Position numbers and translations under genes: made by a program. Source: Thalassobacillus sp. CUG 92003 (lineage in GTDB: Bacteria; Bacillota; Bacilli; Bacillales; Halobacillaceae). Taken from it: a DNA stretch of 64,000 bases. The stretch's first letter is position 1; every line of letters starts with the position of its first letter. The notes beneath the pieces were generated by a model. It made no database searches and was not told where the DNA came from. It was given only the letters and a program-made list of their open reading frames with translations. The stretch lies in assembly GCF_013618635.1 (NCBI RefSeq), contig NZ_JABLSJ010000002.1, forward strand, positions 372,001-436,000. Reading direction: 5' to 3'. This document shows positions 7,527-15,890 of this stretch, one piece after another.

Positions 7527-7540
7527 TGTAAGCGCTTTAT
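7527..7540. promoter_or_regulatory. Candidate CcpA cre site
   Basis: TGTAAGCGCTTTAT matches the cre consensus TGWAANCGNTNWCA at all but the last two positions. It lies 18 bases before the regulator's start codon and downstream of a TTGACA box at 7495-7500, where bound CcpA would block transcription. Confidence 0.5.
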
Positions 7541-7557
7541 TGCTAGGGGACATGGAT

Positions 7558-8550
7558 ATGGTATCTTCAAAAGATGTAGCTAGATATGCAGGCGTATCAC
7601 AAACCACTGTATCACGCGTGTTGAACAACCCTGACATGGTGGAGAAAAAGACGCTGGAAAAAGTGACGCGTGCGATGAAGGAAATGAATTATCGGCCGAA
7701 CTCTGTGGCGAGGTCGCTGGTCAACCGAAGGACAAAATCAATAGCGTTGCTTTCGGGCCCGTTACACAATCCGTTTTTTGTGGAAACAACGACGTCGATC
7801 GTCAATTATTCGAAGCAAAGGGGGTATAATGTTAACGTTCATTTTGAGAATTTCGGGGACAACATGTCTGTTTATCAGGATGTGTTAGCTTCAAAAGTGG
7901 ATGGGATTATTTTATCATCGATTCTTTACGAGGATCCGATTTTCTCAGAACTCCAGTCACTAGATATTCCATTTATGATGTTCAACAGGAAACATAAGAA
8001 GCCGGGAAATTTTGTCGAGATGGATAATATCGAAGCTGGAAGGAAGGCAACCCGGCATTTGTTAGAGCTTAATCATCGGCATATTGCCTGGATCGGCGGA
8101 CCGATGAATATGACCACTTTCTCTGGCCGTTATGAAGGGTTTCAGCAAGAAATGAAGGAAAATGGATGTACCATCAGCCCTCAAAATGTGAATATCACCG
8201 ATACAAGTGAAGCTGACATTTGTCGTGTGATGAGCGATCTATTAGCTGAAAAGGAGCGTCCGACCGCTATTTTTGCAGCAACGGATTCCATTGCGATCTT
8301 CTTACTGGATTACTTGATTCAAAAAGGTTATCAGGTCCCAGAAGATATGAGTTTAATCGGAGTGGATAATATAGCTTTGAGCCGGCACCATTCTTTCCGG
8401 CTTAGCACGGTAGGGATGAACGAAAAGGAGAACTTAGGCCGCATTGCTATTGAACATTTAATCGACAAAATCGAATCGAGCGATGACCAATTTGTAGAAA
8501 AGACATATCCCGCTCAACTGTACCAGCGCTCGACAACGAAGAACATATAA
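7558..8550 (+). CDS. LacI/GalR family transcriptional regulator
   Basis: A 330-residue regulator. The N-terminal helix-turn-helix and hinge helix are clear (VSSKDVARYAGVSQTTVSRV, then NYRPNSVARSL near residues 46-56). A periplasmic-binding-protein-like ligand domain follows, with GVDNIALSRHHSFRLSTVGM near its end. ATG at 7558 is chosen because AGGGGA at 7545-7550 lies seven bases before it; ATG at 7552 is too close. The gene immediately precedes an aldehyde dehydrogenase-symporter-alcohol dehydrogenase operon and probably represses it. A palindrome with central CG lies in that operon's leader. The ligand is unknown. Confidence 0.92.
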   Translation: MVSSKDVARYAGVSQTTVSRVLNNPDMVEKKTLEKVTRAMKEMNYRPNSVARSLVNRRTKSIALLSGPLHNPFFVETTTSIVNYSKQRGYNVNVHFENFGDNMSVYQDVLASKVDGIILSSILYEDPIFSELQSLDIPFMMFNRKHKKPGNFVEMDNIEAGRKATRHLLELNHRHIAWIGGPMNMTTFSGRYEGFQQEMKENGCTISPQNVNITDTSEADICRVMSDLLAEKERPTAIFAATDSIAIFLLDYLIQKGYQVPEDMSLIGVDNIALSRHHSFRLSTVGMNEKENLGRIAIEHLIDKIESSDDQFVEKTYPAQLYQRSTTKNI

Positions 8551-8563
8551 TTTTATGCCTATG

Positions 8564-8580
8564 TTTGAATACGTATTCAT
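8564..8580. promoter_or_regulatory. Putative main LacI-type operator of the dehydrogenase operon
   Basis: TTTGAATACGTATTCAT contains the perfect palindrome TGAATACGTATTCA with central CG. It lies 27 bases before the aldehyde dehydrogenase start. The same 17 bases recur at 10389-10405. Confidence 0.7.
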
Positions 8581-8606
8581 AACAAAAATGAAAGAGGGGA
8601 AACAAA

Positions 8607-10040
8607 ATGCTTGATATCAATAACTATTTAAATGATTTGCGAAAAGATGCAGAGAATACGTACGCACTCGTTAATCCCCACACATTGGACGTAGTGGAAG
8701 ACGTACCAGAATGCACAGATGTTCAAATGGAAGAAGCCATCCAGCGTGCAGGGGAAGCGTTTAATGAAATGAAAAGCATGCCATCGGTAAAACGCTCGAC
8801 CATTCTGGATGAGGCAAGCCGAAAGGTGGCAGCGCATAAAGAATTATTCGCCCACACCATCGTTAAAGAAGCAGGCAAACCGATCCGTTTTGCACGTGGA
8901 GAAGTAGCGCGTGCCGTCGAAACGTTGAAATTCTCCGCCATCGAAGCGAGAAAATTAGAAGGTGAATCCATTCGGTTAGATGCCGCGCCGAACGGGGAAG
9001 GAAGAGACGCCTATACGATTTATGAACCGATTGGAGTCGTCGGTGCGATTACTCCGTTTAATTTCCCGCTTAACTTAGTTGTCCATAAAGTCGGCCCGGC
9101 CATAGCGGCTGGCAACACGATTGTCGTGAAACCTGCCGAAAAGACGCCTTTGTCGGCTATGCTGCTCCGGGAGGCACTCGTACAATCAGGGCTGCCTGAG
9201 GATGCGTTTCTTATTATAACAGGTGACGGTCCCAGGCTTGGGAAAGTGCTGTTAAATAGTTCAGATATTCAAAAAATAACATTTACAGGAAGTCCGGAAG
9301 TCGGCAAACTGATTAAATCACAAGCAGGGCTTAAGAAAGTTACATTAGAGCTTGGGAATAATTCTGCATTGTATGTTGATGAAAGCATGCGAGGCAAATT
9401 AAAGCAGATTGCTGCCAAAACAGCAGTGGGAGCTTTTGCCTACAACGGACAAGTTTGTATTAGCACGCAAAGGATTTATGTGCACGCCTCAATAGCAGAC
9501 GCGTTTAAAAAGGAGTTGATTCAAGAAGTAAATAATATGCAGTACGGGGACCCTTCCAAGGAAGCGACGGATGTTTCGGCGTTAATTGATGACCAGTCGC
9601 AGGATCGTCTGATGGATTGGATCGAGGAGGCGAAGGGAAACGGGGCCGCTGTCATTGCCGGAGGAGAAAAGGTCGAGCGCGGTATAAAACCAACGATTTT
9701 AACCGACGTCAAGCGTACCGATAAAATTTCCTGCCAGGAAGTATTCGGGCCACTTGCTCTGTTGAATACAGTCTCAAGTGCTGAAGAAGCCCTGCATGAG
9801 ATGAATGAAAGTGAATATGGCTTGAATGCTGGTGTTTTCACCACAGATTTATCTCAGGCGATGCAGTTTGGTCATGAATTGGATGTCGGGCAAGTCTTTA
9901 TCAATGATGTGCCGACTTTGCGATTTGATCATATGCCTTATGGAGGGCGAAAGAATTCAGGTTACGGATACGAAGGGGTTAAATATGCGATTCATGAAAT
10001 GGTCAATCGGAAGTTAATTAGCTTGAATTATACATTTTAG
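8607..10040 (+). CDS. NAD(P)-dependent aldehyde dehydrogenase
   Basis: A 477-residue aldehyde dehydrogenase, oxidising an aldehyde to its acid with NAD(P). The cofactor-binding part includes PFNFPLNLVVHKVGPAIAAG and VKPAEKTP, then FTGSPEVG. The general base is Glu in VTLELGNNSALY (about residue 250) and the nucleophile is Cys in GQVCISTQRIYV (about residue 284). The usual ELGGN reads ELGNN here. The overall look is of lactaldehyde/glycolaldehyde-type enzymes, but the substrate is uncertain. It is the first gene of an operon with a symporter and an iron alcohol dehydrogenase, which together suggest uptake and two-step oxidation of an alcohol. Confidence 0.92.
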   Translation: MLDINNYLNDLRKDAENTYALVNPHTLDVVEDVPECTDVQMEEAIQRAGEAFNEMKSMPSVKRSTILDEASRKVAAHKELFAHTIVKEAGKPIRFARGEVARAVETLKFSAIEARKLEGESIRLDAAPNGEGRDAYTIYEPIGVVGAITPFNFPLNLVVHKVGPAIAAGNTIVVKPAEKTPLSAMLLREALVQSGLPEDAFLIITGDGPRLGKVLLNSSDIQKITFTGSPEVGKLIKSQAGLKKVTLELGNNSALYVDESMRGKLKQIAAKTAVGAFAYNGQVCISTQRIYVHASIADAFKKELIQEVNNMQYGDPSKEATDVSALIDDQSQDRLMDWIEEAKGNGAAVIAGGEKVERGIKPTILTDVKRTDKISCQEVFGPLALLNTVSSAEEALHEMNESEYGLNAGVFTTDLSQAMQFGHELDVGQVFINDVPTLRFDHMPYGGRKNSGYGYEGVKYAIHEMVNRKLISLNYTF

Positions 10041-10050
10041 GGGGGAGCAG

Positions 10051-10551
10051 ATGTATACGTTGACGCAAGCGAAAAGCGTGGAGCTTCCGGAAGCAGCGAA
10101 GGTGATCTATTACCCATACTTGGTAAGTGAATGGTCGGTTGCGTATCGGCCATTACCGTTCATGAAAGAACGAAAAGAAAAGATTAAGGTCGTTACAAAT
10201 GTGTTTCGGAAGGAGACGAGCTTGTTTGAATGGCCGTCGTCTAAAATGAAAACGCTTACTACTATTGGAGAGGGTATCACGTTACCCAAAAAGCACGGCG
10301 AAGCGGAGTGCCTTGCCACAGCTAAGGATTTTATAAGGAATATCTACCTGCATAAGCGCAAAGTGTGGTCAAACCCTGTCATATCATCTTTGAATACGTA
10401 TTCATTGTATGTCGGTTACGCGACTTTCTTGAGCTCTCATAAGGGAAAGCCAACGTACAAGCTGTTGGAACTTGCTACGGGACATGAAGCTGATGTGGCA
10501 CAGCATAAAGACATCCACCAGTATTTAAAAGCAAGGGAGGTGTTGGCATGA
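10051..10551 (+). CDS. Conserved-looking operon protein of unknown function
   Basis: A 166-residue basic soluble protein I do not recognise. It has no signal peptide or membrane segment and few motifs; a repeated Tyr/Trp-rich region (VIYYPYLVSEWSVAYRPLPF) opens it and a helical tail closes it. A GGGGGAG ribosome site precedes the ATG. It sits ten bases after the aldehyde dehydrogenase and overlaps the next, 30-codon gene by four bases (ATGA), so it is translated with the transport genes. The LacI-type palindrome lies inside its coding sequence at 10389-10405, in codons for SLNTYSLY. A role linked to transport or enzyme assembly is only a guess. Confidence 0.75.
   Translation: MYTLTQAKSVELPEAAKVIYYPYLVSEWSVAYRPLPFMKERKEKIKVVTNVFRKETSLFEWPSSKMKTLTTIGEGITLPKKHGEAECLATAKDFIRNIYLHKRKVWSNPVISSLNTYSLYVGYATFLSSHKGKPTYKLLELATGHEADVAQHKDIHQYLKAREVLA
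10389..10405. promoter_or_regulatory. Second, intragenic copy of the LacI-type operator
   Basis: TTTGAATACGTATTCAT is identical over 17 bases to the copy at 8564-8580, 1825 bp away centre to centre. It is placed like the downstream auxiliary operator of the E. coli lac operon. Confidence 0.6.
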
Positions 10552-10640
10552 CATTTTTATATATAATGGTCGCCGTTATTTTCGGTACATGGATCGGAAT
10601 GGGGCTTGTGTTATTTAAAACGAATCTATTAAACAAATAA
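10548..10640 (+). CDS. 30-residue membrane peptide, probable symporter small subunit
   Basis: A 30-codon gene, MTFLYIMVAVIFGTWIGMGL followed by VLFKTNLLNK, forming one membrane helix with a basic end. AGGGAGG at 10534-10540 precedes its ATG, which overlaps the stop of the upstream gene, and it ends 14 bases before the SSS symporter. Several SSS and NSS carriers are known to have such tiny accessory subunits encoded just upstream or downstream, for example MetS for MetP. By position this is the partner of the symporter. It is short enough to be missed by routine annotation. Confidence 0.72.
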   Translation: MTFLYIMVAVIFGTWIGMGLVLFKTNLLNK

Positions 10641-10654
10641 AGGAGGCGTTTCCT

Positions 10655-12154
10655 TTGAGTAGTGTTGTCATCTATTCATGGCTATTTATTGCCCTTTTCA
10701 TAGGCATCATGATTGCGATGGGGATTGTCGGAATGAAACGGACAAAAACGTCAGAGGATTTTGCGACAGCCCGGTCCAGTTATGGTCCTTTGACAGTCGC
10801 TCTCGTTATTAGCGCCGGCATCTCCAGTGGTTCCACCTTTATGGGGATGCCCGGTTTAGCGTATGACTTAGGTGCTCCAAGTTTATGGTATCCGCTGCTA
10901 TATCCAGTAGCAACGGTGATTGGCATGTTGTTCGTAGCAAAAACGATTAAGCGTTACGGTGATCAATTCGGTACACGAACAATCCCGGAGTTTATCGGGG
11001 ATCGATTCAATAGTGACTTCTTACGGATCATTTTGACCATTATCTCCATCTTGCTCATCTTCTATGTGGTCTCGCAGCTCGTGGCTGCTGCGACGATGTT
11101 TCAAATCATGATGGGCGTGGACTACGGTTGGGGGTTGATGATAACCGGGGTGGTACTAGCCATTTATGTATTCATGGGCGGATCCCACTCTGATATTTTA
11201 ACGGACTCCATCCAGGGCTTTTTAATGGTGATTACATCCATTGTTGTGGTCATTTGTTTTGTCAGTAGTGTAGGAGTGGAAGGTGGCTTTGGTGACATGA
11301 TCTCCATCATTAAGGACAGGAATCCGACCGGTGGCTTCGATCGATTATTCCTTGCTGGAGATAACACCTACGGCTCCTTTTGGCTGGTAGCCTTGCTATT
11401 TGTAGCTCACCTTCCATTTGGTATTTTACCACATTTGGGGAATAAGTTTTTAGCGGTAAAATCTAATTATGATATGAAAAAGTTGATCATGTACTGTACG
11501 ATTTTTGCCACGATCCTTCCCCTGATGGGGTTAGGCGGCATGCTTGGGATTGCGGTAATTGAACCTGGCATGGATATTCGGCCGGACCAGGTCATCCCTG
11601 TCCTGTTTCAAGAAATTTTTCCGCCCTTTTTGGCGGCATTCTTAGCCGTTACAGTGCTTTCGGCGATCATGTCCACATCCGATGGGCTGATTGTCTCGTT
11701 AACGCAGCTGCTCGCTAACGACATCTATCGCAAGACGATCGTTCCTAAACTGAATATATCAAAAGATAAAGCAGAGAAAATGGAACTGGGCATCAGCCGG
11801 TATTCCACTTTCCTTGTTATTATTGTCGGGGTGTTCATGGCATGGAATCCGCCGCAGTACCTGTCCATTTTTATGTGGATTGGCATCGGCGGCATCGTGT
11901 CGGCTACAGCAGGGCCATTGGTCGTGGGGTCACTTTGGACCAGCTCTACCCGAGCAGGGGCCATCGCTTCATTGTTAGCGGGCACCCTGGCGTATTGGAT
12001 CATCTATTTGCCATTCGGTTTCGGGGTAAGCAACCCATTCGCAGCTGCAGGGTCAGGCGTCCTGATTAGCATGGCAACAATGGTCGTCTTCACCCTCATC
12101 GCACCTAAAAAAGATGCAGCTGGGGTAGATGAACAGGCTTCTGTAAATTTATAA
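10655..12154 (+). CDS. Sodium:solute symporter (SSS family)
   Basis: A 499-residue membrane carrier with about 13 helices that should import a solute with Na+. The first helices carry the SSS pattern (ISAGISSGSTFMGMPGLAYDLG, near residues 49-70), and the Na+ site region after helix 8 is seen in VLSAIMSTSDGLIVSLTQLLANDIYR (near residues 333-358). The start is TTG at 10655, eight bases after AGGAGG. Its neighbours are a 30-residue membrane peptide and two dehydrogenases, so the substrate is likely an alcohol, polyol, or the acid or sulfonate derivative of one. That is inference from context. Confidence 0.92.
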   Translation: MSSVVIYSWLFIALFIGIMIAMGIVGMKRTKTSEDFATARSSYGPLTVALVISAGISSGSTFMGMPGLAYDLGAPSLWYPLLYPVATVIGMLFVAKTIKRYGDQFGTRTIPEFIGDRFNSDFLRIILTIISILLIFYVVSQLVAAATMFQIMMGVDYGWGLMITGVVLAIYVFMGGSHSDILTDSIQGFLMVITSIVVVICFVSSVGVEGGFGDMISIIKDRNPTGGFDRLFLAGDNTYGSFWLVALLFVAHLPFGILPHLGNKFLAVKSNYDMKKLIMYCTIFATILPLMGLGGMLGIAVIEPGMDIRPDQVIPVLFQEIFPPFLAAFLAVTVLSAIMSTSDGLIVSLTQLLANDIYRKTIVPKLNISKDKAEKMELGISRYSTFLVIIVGVFMAWNPPQYLSIFMWIGIGGIVSATAGPLVVGSLWTSSTRAGAIASLLAGTLAYWIIYLPFGFGVSNPFAAAGSGVLISMATMVVFTLIAPKKDAAGVDEQASVNL

Positions 12155-12173
12155 AAAAAGGAGAGTTGTTTCA

Positions 12174-13349
12174 ATGCATTCATTTATCACACCACAGCAC
12201 ATTTACCACGGGGAACATTCGATTCAACAACTGCATACGATCATTGCTGATTTAAATGTAGCGAACGTATTTGTGTTGACGGATCCTGTATTAAAAGAGC
12301 TGGAAGTCATTAATCCGGTGCTCGATATCCTGAAGGCAAATGACGTGGCGTACCACATATCAACGAATGTAGTACCTGAGCCTTCTGTTCTTACAGGTGA
12401 AGAGGTCGTCGAAGAAATGAGGGATATAAGACCTGATTTAGTTGTTGCCGTCGGGGGAGGCAGTGCCATGGACCTCGCTAAAGCTTCAGCTGTCTTAACC
12501 GAACACGACGGCACTGTAAAAAACTACTTGAACCTCTCCGGGACGAAACAGCTTCAAGCGTCGGGAATACCCACTGTCTTGATTCCCTCGACAGCTGGAA
12601 CGGGAGCTGAAATAACGGACATCGCTGTATTTTCCTTAGAGGACACCAAGGACGTCATCACACATAAATATCTGCTCGCCAATTATGCCATCGTCGATCC
12701 TGTCTTAACGTATACACTCCCGCCCAAAGTGACTGCCGCCAGTGGAATCGATGCCCTAACGCATGCGATTGAAGCCTACACCTCCGTCAAGGCGACTCCC
12801 TTAACGGATGCGCTTGCGCTGGATGCTATGAAACGCATAGTGGGTAATGTGCGGACCGCTGTTTGGAACAAACACGCGACTGAAGCAAGGAAAGAAATGT
12901 CCCTCGGGAGTTTAATAGCAGGCATGAGCTTTTATAATGCTGGCGTCGCTGGCGTGCATGCCCTGGCTTACCCTTTAGGAGGCTTGTTTAAGATTCCACA
13001 TGGCGAGTCGAACGCCGTCCTGCTTCCTTATGTCTATCATTATATTTGGCCCTCCTGCTTAGATAAAATGGTGAATCTAGCAGACGTCTTTTCTATATCG
13101 ACAGAAGGAAAAGACAAACGGCAAATCGCTCTTGAAGTCGTCCAGGCCCTGTTTGATTTAGTTCAAGACGTGGGACTGCCGACATCGATTTCGGTTTATA
13201 ACATCACACAATCTGATATTGAGACGCTCACCGCAAATGGGCTGAAACAAACTCGGCTGCTCGCCAGGAGTCCAATGCCCTTTGATGAGGACGCCATCAG
13301 GAGCGTGTATCAACATGCCTGGGAAGGATGGGAGAAAGAAGAAAGTTAA
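12174..13349 (+). CDS. Iron-containing alcohol dehydrogenase
   Basis: A 391-residue group III alcohol dehydrogenase. The NAD(P)-binding GGGSAMDLAKA motif is near residues 94-104, followed by PSTAGTGAEITDIAVF. The metal site includes Asp in the ASGIDALTHAIEAY helix with its His residues, and the HALAYPLGGLFKIPHGESNA block supplies further His ligands. It is the last gene of the LacI-linked operon, 19 bases after the symporter, with AGGAGAG before the ATG. It could oxidise an imported alcohol to the aldehyde used by the first gene. The exact substrate is not visible. Confidence 0.93.
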   Translation: MHSFITPQHIYHGEHSIQQLHTIIADLNVANVFVLTDPVLKELEVINPVLDILKANDVAYHISTNVVPEPSVLTGEEVVEEMRDIRPDLVVAVGGGSAMDLAKASAVLTEHDGTVKNYLNLSGTKQLQASGIPTVLIPSTAGTGAEITDIAVFSLEDTKDVITHKYLLANYAIVDPVLTYTLPPKVTAASGIDALTHAIEAYTSVKATPLTDALALDAMKRIVGNVRTAVWNKHATEARKEMSLGSLIAGMSFYNAGVAGVHALAYPLGGLFKIPHGESNAVLLPYVYHYIWPSCLDKMVNLADVFSISTEGKDKRQIALEVVQALFDLVQDVGLPTSISVYNITQSDIETLTANGLKQTRLLARSPMPFDEDAIRSVYQHAWEGWEKEES

Positions 13350-13378
13350 AGCCGTAACGAATCGTACAAATAGCAATC

Positions 13379-13414
13379 AAAAACGCTTGGATATTTAATG
13401 TCCAAGCGTTTTTT
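13379..13414 (+). terminator. Operon terminator
   Basis: AAAAACGCTTGGA pairs with TCCAAGCGTTTTTT around TATTTAATG. Nearly the same hairpin occurs at 58061-58095. Confidence 0.9.
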
Positions 13415-13429
13415 GTCTCATGAGCTTAT

Positions 13430-13636
13430 TTATGTATGGTTTCCATTTAAATGGTAAATTAAGAAAACACAGATGGCATAAAAAGGGGCTGCTATACAAA
13501 TGAAAGTGATACCTGAATATACTTTTTCTTGTTCATACACATCTAGATTTGCAGCAAAGTACAATAACCAAGAAACTAGGGATATGACAGCAATTAAATA
13601 ATGGAACTTTTCATCACTTAACTTTTTTTCACCCAT
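13430..13636 (-). CDS. Small two-helix membrane protein
   Basis: A 68-residue protein with two membrane helices (residues about 12-30 and 40-62) joined by a short acidic loop (NLDVYEQEKVYSG). No family is recognised. GGGGGTG lies upstream of the ATG. It begins an AT-rich run of four small envelope genes (13.4-15.4 kb) unlike the GC-richer operons on both sides, which suggests a strain-specific patch. Confidence 0.6.
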   Translation of the reverse strand: MGEKKLSDEKFHYLIAVISLVSWLLYFAANLDVYEQEKVYSGITFICIAAPFYAICVFLIYHLNGNHT

Positions 13637-13724
13637 AATTGAACAATCACCCCCTACACGCTATACCTTTCATACGAGGATGATTAAATAACGTTTCATT
13701 GAACTATGAATAGGAAAGATATTT

Positions 13725-14180
13725 TTAAAATTCGATCTCTAATACCTGTTTTATTTCTTTCGTTAACTCTGGATGTTTTTCCGTCGTGATAGAAGCAGAG
13801 TCTTGATTATCATATGTATTGAGACCGAAGAGGATGGTACCGTTTTCCATAAGATTGAACGCATATTCTCCTTTTTTCGATGGTGTTGCCTTTCCTTCAA
13901 AAAAACCAAGCATATATACGTTTCCCTCACCTTTCAATTTCTCCAAGACGTTGTCAGTTTTCTCCACGTTCAGACCTTCTACCATCGTTAAGATTTTTTC
14001 AATTTTATCTTTATCCGAAACGATCTTTGACTTTTCTTCAGAGGGGGAACCGTTCTCTACTTTTTGTATGAATAATGTATCAGCAAAACGCTTGTCATCA
14101 AGTTTTAAGGTCGAGTTATTTCCTGAGCACGCACTCAAAAGTACGACTATGCCTATGAGCAATCCACTTACATATTTCAA
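13725..14180 (-). CDS. Putative lipoprotein
   Basis: A 151-residue secreted lipoprotein. A basic start, a hydrophobic stretch and the lipobox LSAC place the lipidated cysteine at residue 18. The mature part is charged and has no family signature that I know; it may be a small beta-rich domain ending in a Lys/Glu-rich helix. The start codon is TTG, ten bases after AAAGGA. It lies in the AT-rich patch beside another small lipoprotein gene on the same strand. Confidence 0.65.
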   Translation of the reverse strand: MKYVSGLLIGIVVLLSACSGNNSTLKLDDKRFADTLFIQKVENGSPSEEKSKIVSDKDKIEKILTMVEGLNVEKTDNVLEKLKGEGNVYMLGFFEGKATPSKKGEYAFNLMENGTILFGLNTYDNQDSASITTEKHPELTKEIKQVLEIEF

Positions 14181-14340
14181 TTACGGTTTTTCCTTTAAGG
14201 TTTTGTGTCTAATGGCCGCAGCATTTATGCTAAAAGAAAGATATTACATAAATCATTTTATAGAGTGAATGTTTAGTTAAGAAAGGGGGGGAGTCATCTC
14301 TAGTAATAACAAAACAGAATACCGTATCTCTGCAAATTAG

Positions 14341-14691
14341 TTACTTGTCTTCAAAAAAAGTGGCTACTTCTTTAAAATCATATGTTTTGAGTACGAGACC
14401 ATTTTCATCGAAGATCACATAGGCAGGCGATTTTTCTAGTGAAAGCTGCGGATATTGGTCATTAGAACCTTCTAATGAGGAGCGATTCTTTAACGTTACA
14501 TCATCCATATTATGTTCTTGTGCGGCTTCAATAGATATTGAATCTCCTACGGTATAAACTGAATATACATCATCCTCGGGTGGCATAAGATCAGGATACA
14601 TCTTTGCAAAGTCATCTTTTTCACTAGAGCAAGAAGCTAAAAGTGCTGCAATTACTAAAAATAAACTAATGCTAAAAAGTCTCTTATCCAA
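14341..14691 (-). CDS. Putative lipoprotein
   Basis: A 116-residue secreted lipoprotein with the lipobox LASC around residue 20. The mature part has FAKMYPDLMPPEDDVYSVY and, near the end, AYVIFDENGLVLKTYDFKEV, which looks like the last strand pair and helix of a thioredoxin-like fold but lacks a CXXC pair. TTG at 14691 is the likely start because AAAGGAGGG sits ten bases before it; an ATG at 14715 would translate that ribosome site. The family is unknown. Confidence 0.65.
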   Translation of the reverse strand: MDKRLFSISLFLVIAALLASCSSEKDDFAKMYPDLMPPEDDVYSVYTVGDSISIEAAQEHNMDDVTLKNRSSLEGSNDQYPQLSLEKSPAYVIFDENGLVLKTYDFKEVATFFEDK

Positions 14692-14881
14692 TTTTTTGTT
14701 CCCTCCTTTTTTCATAGAATATCATAAATCTATAGCAAGTCTTTTGGGGACGTGAGAAAATTCATAAATGTATTAGCAGGGAAGCAGTGTAAAAAAGGCT
14801 AGGAACCAAACAAAAGAAAATTAGCCTAAAAGCCTCTCGAAGTTTTAATCAACATTTGCTTTGTTTAAAGGAGATAATAAT

Positions 14882-15379
14882 ATGTTTAAAAATGAAAAAG
14901 TGAACATTATTTACAGGGTATTAGGAAGAATTATCGTACTAGGAATGTCAACGTATGTGTTATATCCACTCTTGAAGGGTTTATTCCTTGGGTGGTTTGA
15001 TAGTAGCTCCAAGCAAAAAAGTAGTGATGAAAAAATCGAAGCTTATATAGCAAATACGCAAAATGATGAAAAAGGTGCTTACAAAGAAATAAATTCGCAA
15101 ATAATCATGCGTGGGTCTGGAGATTCACTTAAGATTGAAGCGCGGAAAATCGAAGATTATTATTCAAAAGGGGGAGAGTACATTAAAACGATCTTGCTGC
15201 ATTCAACACCAGAAGATGGTGACGTGACAAGAGAATACGATTCCCCCTTAACGAAAATGGTTCAAAGTGATTTTGTTTATGATCAAGATAAATTAATTCC
15301 CATTGAGAGCGAGTTAAGTGGAGAGGATAAGGAAAAGTTGAAAGAACACATTCTTAGCAACTTTGAAGATAAGTTTTAA
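14882..15379 (+). CDS. Membrane-anchored protein of unknown function
   Basis: A 165-residue protein with one N-terminal membrane helix (residues about 13-35) and a charged external domain rich in Lys, Glu and Asp. ATG at 14882 follows AAAGGAG by seven bases; the longer frame from 14861 would include the ribosome site. Not recognised. Codon use is AT-rich like the neighbouring lipoproteins, and unlike the riboflavin operon that follows. Confidence 0.6.
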   Translation: MFKNEKVNIIYRVLGRIIVLGMSTYVLYPLLKGLFLGWFDSSSKQKSSDEKIEAYIANTQNDEKGAYKEINSQIIMRGSGDSLKIEARKIEDYYSKGGEYIKTILLHSTPEDGDVTREYDSPLTKMVQSDFVYDQDKLIPIESELSGEDKEKLKEHILSNFEDKF

Positions 15380-15567
15380 CTATTACATAACAAATTAAAG
15401 ATGCCAGGATGGTTACTTAATTTTGTATTGTTGACGAATTGTTGACGAAACGCATCAATAACGATCAATTTTGAGCGTAATCAAACCGTAAAGTACTCCA
15501 ATACAAACCTAAATTATTGCGAGTTCCTCACATTTCATATATATTAGTAGTAACAAAACTGAATATA

Positions 15568-15733
15568 AAATCCTTCGGGGTCGGGTGAAATTCCCAATCG
15601 GCGGTAATGAATGTAAGTTCTCAGCCCGCGACGGGGAAGGTGCAGTCTGGCGCTTGCCGCGTCAAGAACGATTTTCCCCCTGATTTGGTGCAACTCCAAA
15701 GCCGACAGTGACAGTCTGGATGGGAGAAGGATA
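15568..15733 (+). ncRNA. FMN riboswitch (RFN element)
   Basis: The RFN blocks are all present in order: ATCCTTCGGGGTCGGGTGAA, CCCAATCGGCGGTAATG, TCTCAGCCCGCGA, CTGATTTGGTGCAACTCCAA, GCCGACAGTGACAGTCTGGA and GGGAGAAGGAT. It precedes ribD by about 160 bases, and an intrinsic terminator lies between. FMN binding should end transcription of the riboflavin operon. Confidence 0.97.
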
Positions 15734-15817
15734 AGCGAGCATGTTGAGTCGCTACTGACATTTTATAAATTCTGCCCGTGTGCCTGAAAACAGGTCTAAG
15801 GGAAACATGACATGTCT

Positions 15818-15855
15818 AGACCCTGGAGAAGTATGCCTTCTTCAGGGTCTTTTTC
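15818..15855 (+). terminator. FMN-riboswitch terminator
   Basis: AGACCCTGGAGAAG pairs with CTTCTTCAGGGTCT and is followed by TTTTTC. The CAGGTCTAAGGG at 15791-15802 could form the competing antiterminator. Confidence 0.88.
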
Positions 15856-15890
15856 ATTTCAAAGGCAAAACCTTATGGAGGTGAGCGGAT

